Shown here in pieces: positions 7,901 through 11,522 of a DNA stretch of 11,522 nt. The position numbers and the translations under genes were made by a program. Under the pieces are notes generated by a model that was not told where the DNA came from, ran no database searches, and saw only the letters and a program-made list of their open reading frames with translations. This DNA comes from Chrysochromulina parva (lineage: Eukaryota > Haptophyta > Prymnesiales > Chrysochromulinaceae): positions 1 through 11,522 of the forward strand of contig PJAB01001909.1 in NCBI GenBank assembly GCA_002887195.1, read 5' to 3'. The number at the start of each line of letters is the position of its first letter. The first letter of the stretch is position 1.

Positions 7901-10900
7901 TCGGCGAGATTGCGCTGAGATCGCTCGACACGCTGCATGCCCATCTCCGCGCGCACGCCATCGGGTACGTGCGCCGGCAGCTGCTCGAGATGCTCGCGCC
8001 GCCGCCGCCGCCGTACGCGCCACGCGCCAAGTCGGCGTTCGAGCTGTCGCCCCCTCATGTGCCGCCGCCGCGTCCGCCCCCTTATGAGATCGATCGCTCG
8101 ATGCCGATCGAGTCCGCCTCCGAACCCCCGCGGATCGTATACGCGGCGCACGAGCGCTCTGGTGGGGGCGCTATCGGCTGCGTCGCGGTGGTGTCGCAGG
8201 CTGCCCTCGGCTCCTCCCGAGGTGGAGACCATCTCGCCATCGAGGTGGCTGCCTCCCGCGCCCTCGCCGATGCCTGCGAGCTGTACACACGTGCCCTCGG
8301 GTATGAGCTCACGCCTCCCTCGGTGCGCCAACGGCAGCACGAAGCGCACCTCGCCTACGAGCCCACGCCCAACATGACGCCACTCGACCAGCTGCTCGCG
8401 CTTAACGGCCCTCTCGGCGGCAAGCTCGGTGCGGAGCCCAAAAAGGGTCAACCCTCGTCAGCGGACGGCGGCGTTGGCAAGGACGAGGGCGGCGGCGAGG
8501 CGCTGCTCTTGCGGCACATCCTCTCTCTCTGGGGTCGTCAGCTTCTACTCGCGCTCCAAGCAGCGCACAAGCGCGGCATCCTGCTGCGCACGCTCCGCCT
8601 CTCGCACATTCTCGTCTCCTCGGATGGGCGTCGCATCAAACTGGGACCGTCGGCTCTCGCCAACTTTGCCTTGACTGATGGCAGCACGCTCGACGGCGGC
8701 GGCCGTGTTCTGTCGGCGAACGAGCTACCGCCCCTCCGAGGGCCCATCAGCAGCGCGATGACCGCCGCGCCTCGGGCCGACTTGGCAGCAGCACGGGCGT
8801 CCACCGGTGTCGATGAGGTCCTGTTCGCCAAGCCGCTCGTGCGCTCGATGCCAGACGCACTCCCGTCTGCAGCTTTCACGCGCGCCAGCGCCTCGGGCTG
8901 GGGCGCTCAGGCGCTCGAGGGGATGGTGGGCGCGCCTCTCGAGGAGGCTCTGCTCCCACCCGAGCTGCTCGCCCGCACCATCGTGCCCAGTGAGGGCGTC
9001 GCCGGCCCCGATGGCAACCCCCGCGGCGCGTGGCGCGACTCGAAGGGCAGTGAGTTCCTGAGCGCGAGCATCGATCTGTGGAACGTGGGTCGCTTCCTAT
9101 TCGAGGCGTACTACGGCGAGCCGCCAGCGGACTATGCGACGTCCGTGCTCGAGCACTGCACGGCACTGGGACTCGACCCACGAGCGGCTGTGCCCACGAT
9201 CCTCGCAGCGACACTCGAGCCGCTGCCGGCGCACCATCGGGCGACCACACTGCCCGCGGCGGCGCCTCCATCGCGGCCACGGACGGCGGTTGAGGAGCTC
9301 GAGGCGCGCGAGGCGGCCGCGGCCGAGTTGAGTGAGGTTGGGGCGGCCGCCGCCGAGGCCACCGCGGCCGCGGCCGCGTCTTTGCCACCGGCCGAGGGCG
9401 AGCGCAGCCGTTCCCTCGTGCCGGTACCGCCGTTCACCTACGACCCGTTTGCGACGCTCAAGGCCAAAGCCAGGCGCTCGGCGGAGCGCGCCCGCGACGA
9501 CGCCTCGGCGTCCCGGCGCCCCACGAGCGTCGTCGTGGGCGCCGAGGAGGATGGTGGGGCGGTGGGTGGCGCGCGCGGCGCGGCCTTGCCCCGCGCTCGC
9601 GCCTTCGTGGAGGCATCGCAGCTGCCATCGGTCAGCTTACGGCGTGCGGCCGTGAAGAGCGATCCCAATGCCATCCCGGTCGATCTATGGCCGGGCGAGC
9701 TGCCGGGCGAGCCGCCGGGCACGCGCGCTGAGGACGGCGCCCCAGCGATCGCCGACGTGATCGCGAGCTGCCTGCAGGCGCACCCGCAGGCGCGCCCCTC
9801 CCTCGACGGGCTGCTTGCCTGCAAGCTCTTTGCCATCGATCAGGGGACGCTGCTCGCCGCCAAGCACGTGGCGCAGCAGTACATGAAACTGCCGAGGCCC
9901 GAGCGCTACATTGAGCGCGAGCTGACGAACCCGATGCGGGAGCTCCACAGGCTGCGCCTCGCGGCTGGACGTATGCCTACCCATGGGTTTGACTCGCTGC
10001 TCCAGCGCGCCTTCGACACCTGCATCGACCCGTACACGTGCATGAGTCGCGCTTCGGTGGCCCCGCTCTCGAGCTCACGAGGGCCGACGGTGAGCTTTGC
10101 GGCTGGTCCACCGCCCGGAAGCTCGAGCGGTGCGAGCTCGAGCGGGGGTGCTGGCTCCATTGTTCGGCCGGCGCGCCCAACGACCGCCGCCGAGGCAGAG
10201 GCGTGTCGTACGCTCGTGCGTATGGCCATCGTGACGCACGACGTCTGGGGCTCGCTGCGTCTGATGGTACTTCACGACCTCGCCGAGCTCACGGCGGACG
10301 GGACGCCGCCGTTGCCGCGCTCCGACCCACGCGTGGGCCCTCTGCTCAAGTTTGGGCGCGCCCTGCGGACTCTCATCTCGAGTGCCGACCTGAACGACTC
10401 GTTCGTGCGCCCCTATGTGGCGCCCCTGATGTCGCAGCTCGTGATGCTCGCGTGCGGAGATGCGCGACTCACCTCCCCTCGAGCATGCCTCGCGCCCGAC
10501 TGGCTCGCCTCACACATGCCATCCAAGCCGAGCGCGCCGAGCGCCGCGCTCGCCGCCGTCGCCGCCGCCGCCGCCGCCGCAGGCACCTTGCCGCCCCCCA
10601 CGACGCTCCCGGCGTCCGTCATCGTCCGGCTGAGCGCAAGCCCCGCGGGCGCGTCACTACTCGACGGCGGAATGAGTGGCGAGCTGCTCGACATATCGGG
10701 CAACTCTCGGACATCTCGGGCGATCTTGGACGACTCATCTCGGACATCTCGGGCGATCTCGGACGACTCAGCGGACTGCACGCCGTCGTCGGCGGGCGCG
10801 GCGGCCTTGTACGCCAGCCTCGTGCATGACGCGAGCACGCCGCGCGCTGCGTGGCGCGCGTATGCGCCCGATGGCTCGCACCGATGGACTCCTTCGTTGC

Positions 10901-11522
10901 ATGCGGCGCTGCAGCCAGTGCTCGAAGCCATGCTGGGCGAGGACGGCACTGGTTCCTTTTCGCTCCCCTCGCTGCGCCAAGCGCTGCAAGCCGCCAACGC
11001 CGCCGCGGCCGCCGAGGCTGCCGACGCCGCCGGAGCGACGGCCCTGGGCAAGACCACGCACCGCGCTGGCGCTGGCGCGTCGGGTGTGGTGGCACGTACG
11101 CTGCTCGCTCCCCCTACGCTGACGCGCGGCGATTGTGCCGAGTTGCTCCCCGCGCTCGCGAGCCTGTGCGGGCTCCACCCGAGCGCGCCGCCCTCCGATT
11201 CTGCAGCGGCAGGCTCCAAGGCTGCCTCGGATGCCGCCGCTGCCGCTGCCGCGGCACGACGCGCCAAGTGCACCGCGCTCACGCACCTGGGCGGCATGCT
11301 GCGGCGCAAGCCGGGGATCCGGATGTGCGCGCAGCTCGAGGTTCCACAGCACGCCTTCCCCGCCCTCTCGGACGCCGACGCGGGCGTGCGCGCAGCGGCG
11401 CTCGAGCTCTTCGTCCGCATTGCGAAGCTCTCCCAGCACGGCCCCAGCTTGGACGGTGGCGCGCCGTCGCGGGCGCCGAGTTTGGACGGTGGCGCGCCGT
11501 CGCGGGCGCCGAGCTTGGACGG
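5000..11522 (+). CDS. Giant IQ/WD40/pseudokinase/HEAT-like protein (two exons seen, 3' partial)
   Basis: Exon 1 is 5000-7252 (751 codons) and exon 2 runs from 7333 to the edge with no stop (over 1,396 codons). The open frame extends upstream to 4955 only with a GTG; the first ATG is at 5000 with G at -3. Domains: an IQ-like motif (IIQAAARSRGVRR, about 55-67); basic/Ala-rich linker; WD40 propeller (about 298-667), with one textbook repeat (about 526-565, TGHTAAVTDV...SVRFWDVD) and several weaker ones; helical linker; degenerate kinase domain (about 1027-1585); Ala-rich and Ser-rich linkers; a HEAT-like helical pair near the edge (GVRAAALELFVRIAKL). Kinase landmarks are GGGAIGCV, LLRTLRLSHILV for HRD, LGPSAL for DFG, LLPPELL for APE, DLWNVGRFLFE and ARPSLDGLL. 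HRD and DFG are both lost, so catalysis is unlikely and a scaffold role is inferred. VPS15 carries related modules in the reverse order (kinase, HEAT, WD40); I know no named family with this order. Confidence 0.85.
7251..7330 (+). repeat. 10 bp tandem repeat making up the whole intron
   Basis: Eight consecutive decamers run across the intron: AGGTACAATT, GATTTCGATG, GATTGCGATG, GATTGCGATT, then GAGTACGATT three times and GAGTACGATC, followed by the acceptor AG. The first decamer straddles the exon-intron junction and supplies the GT donor. Confidence 0.95.
7253..7332 (+). other. 80 bp GT-AG intron of the giant gene, phase 0
   Basis: The donor is CGTCAG|GTACAA and the acceptor GATCAG|CTGACA. 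Splicing joins ...DESLLRQ to LTCANECLLRYLLRQ, both with GC3-rich codons. If the intron is retained the WD40 frame stops at 7310-7312. The alternative acceptor at CGCCAG|GTCTTC (intron end 7377, 125 bp) is also in frame and would drop 15 residues; CTGAC at 7333 would then be a well-placed branch point. I prefer 7332 because the 45 bases in question have coding-like third positions (14 of 15 G/C). Confidence 0.8.
10705..10770 (+). repeat. 33 bp in-frame duplication in the giant gene
   Basis: Two 33 bp units (10705-10737 and 10738-10770) differ at one base and encode SRTSRAILDDS and SRTSRAISDDS. Shorter TCTCGG-type fragments of the unit extend to the left. The segment is Ser/Arg/Asp-rich, predicted disordered, and sits between the pseudokinase and the HEAT-like end. 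Confidence 0.95.
11446..11522 (+). repeat. 33 bp minisatellite running off the right edge
   Basis: Units start at 11446, 11479 and 11512 (third one cut by the edge). The translated unit is SLDGGAPSRAP. The units are nearly identical, so the array is young or homogenised. It directly follows a HEAT-like helix pair; its full copy number lies outside the window. Confidence 0.95.

Noticed and set aside
7249..8451. 400-residue open frame on the minus strand
   Set aside because: Arg-rich shadow of the giant gene's second exon; its end reads through the decamer repeat of the intron. The plus frame carries the conserved motifs and GC3 bias.
10413..11420. 335-residue open frame on the minus strand
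   Set aside because: Ala/Ser-rich antisense shadow of the same exon. No start context or recognisable domain.

Overview
The window reads as nuclear DNA of a GC-rich eukaryotic microalga. The evidence is spliced genes with GT-AG introns, third codon positions that are almost always G or C, a hydroxyproline-rich type surface protein (long Pro/Ser-Pro tract, DGW motif, transmembrane segment), a eukaryote-style DTW-domain tRNA-modification gene, and a very large WD40/pseudokinase protein. The surface-protein style recalls haptophyte, pelagophyte or green-algal genomes, but the lineage cannot be fixed from sequence alone. There are no operons, Shine-Dalgarno sites or bacterial gene packing.

Layout. 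(1) 2-1861, + strand: 3' part of a Pro-rich, membrane-anchored surface protein whose start lies left of the window; unusually, it ends in a UBA-like helical domain. (2) 1862-2215: convergent intergenic spacer with small repeats. (3) 2216-3919, - strand: two-exon gene for a DTW-domain tRNA-uridine aminocarboxypropyltransferase. Its 228 bp intron is mostly a 26 bp minisatellite, and an 11 bp near-duplicate sits at the two splice sites. (4) 4013-4729, - strand: a fragmentary gene of unknown function whose coding signal changes frame twice without a usable intron, so a pseudogene or sequence indels. (5) 4730-4999: divergent promoter interval with a GA/CT microsatellite. (6) 5000 to the right edge, + strand: one giant gene, at least 2,147 codons, encoding an IQ motif, a WD40 propeller, a degenerate protein-kinase domain and HEAT-like repeats. 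A single 80 bp intron made of 10 bp tandem repeats separates the propeller exon from a 4.19 kb exon that stays open to the edge.

The genes do not form an obvious pathway. The unifying feature is minisatellites. The two well-supported introns are built of tandem repeats with periods not divisible by three (26 and 10 bp), whereas the two clearest minisatellites inside coding sequence both have a 33 bp period (11 codons). Together with near-duplicate sequence at both sets of splice sites, this suggests introns that arose or grew by local tandem duplication, or introner-like insertion. That, and the catalytically degraded kinase fused behind a WD40 propeller, are the two things most worth following up.
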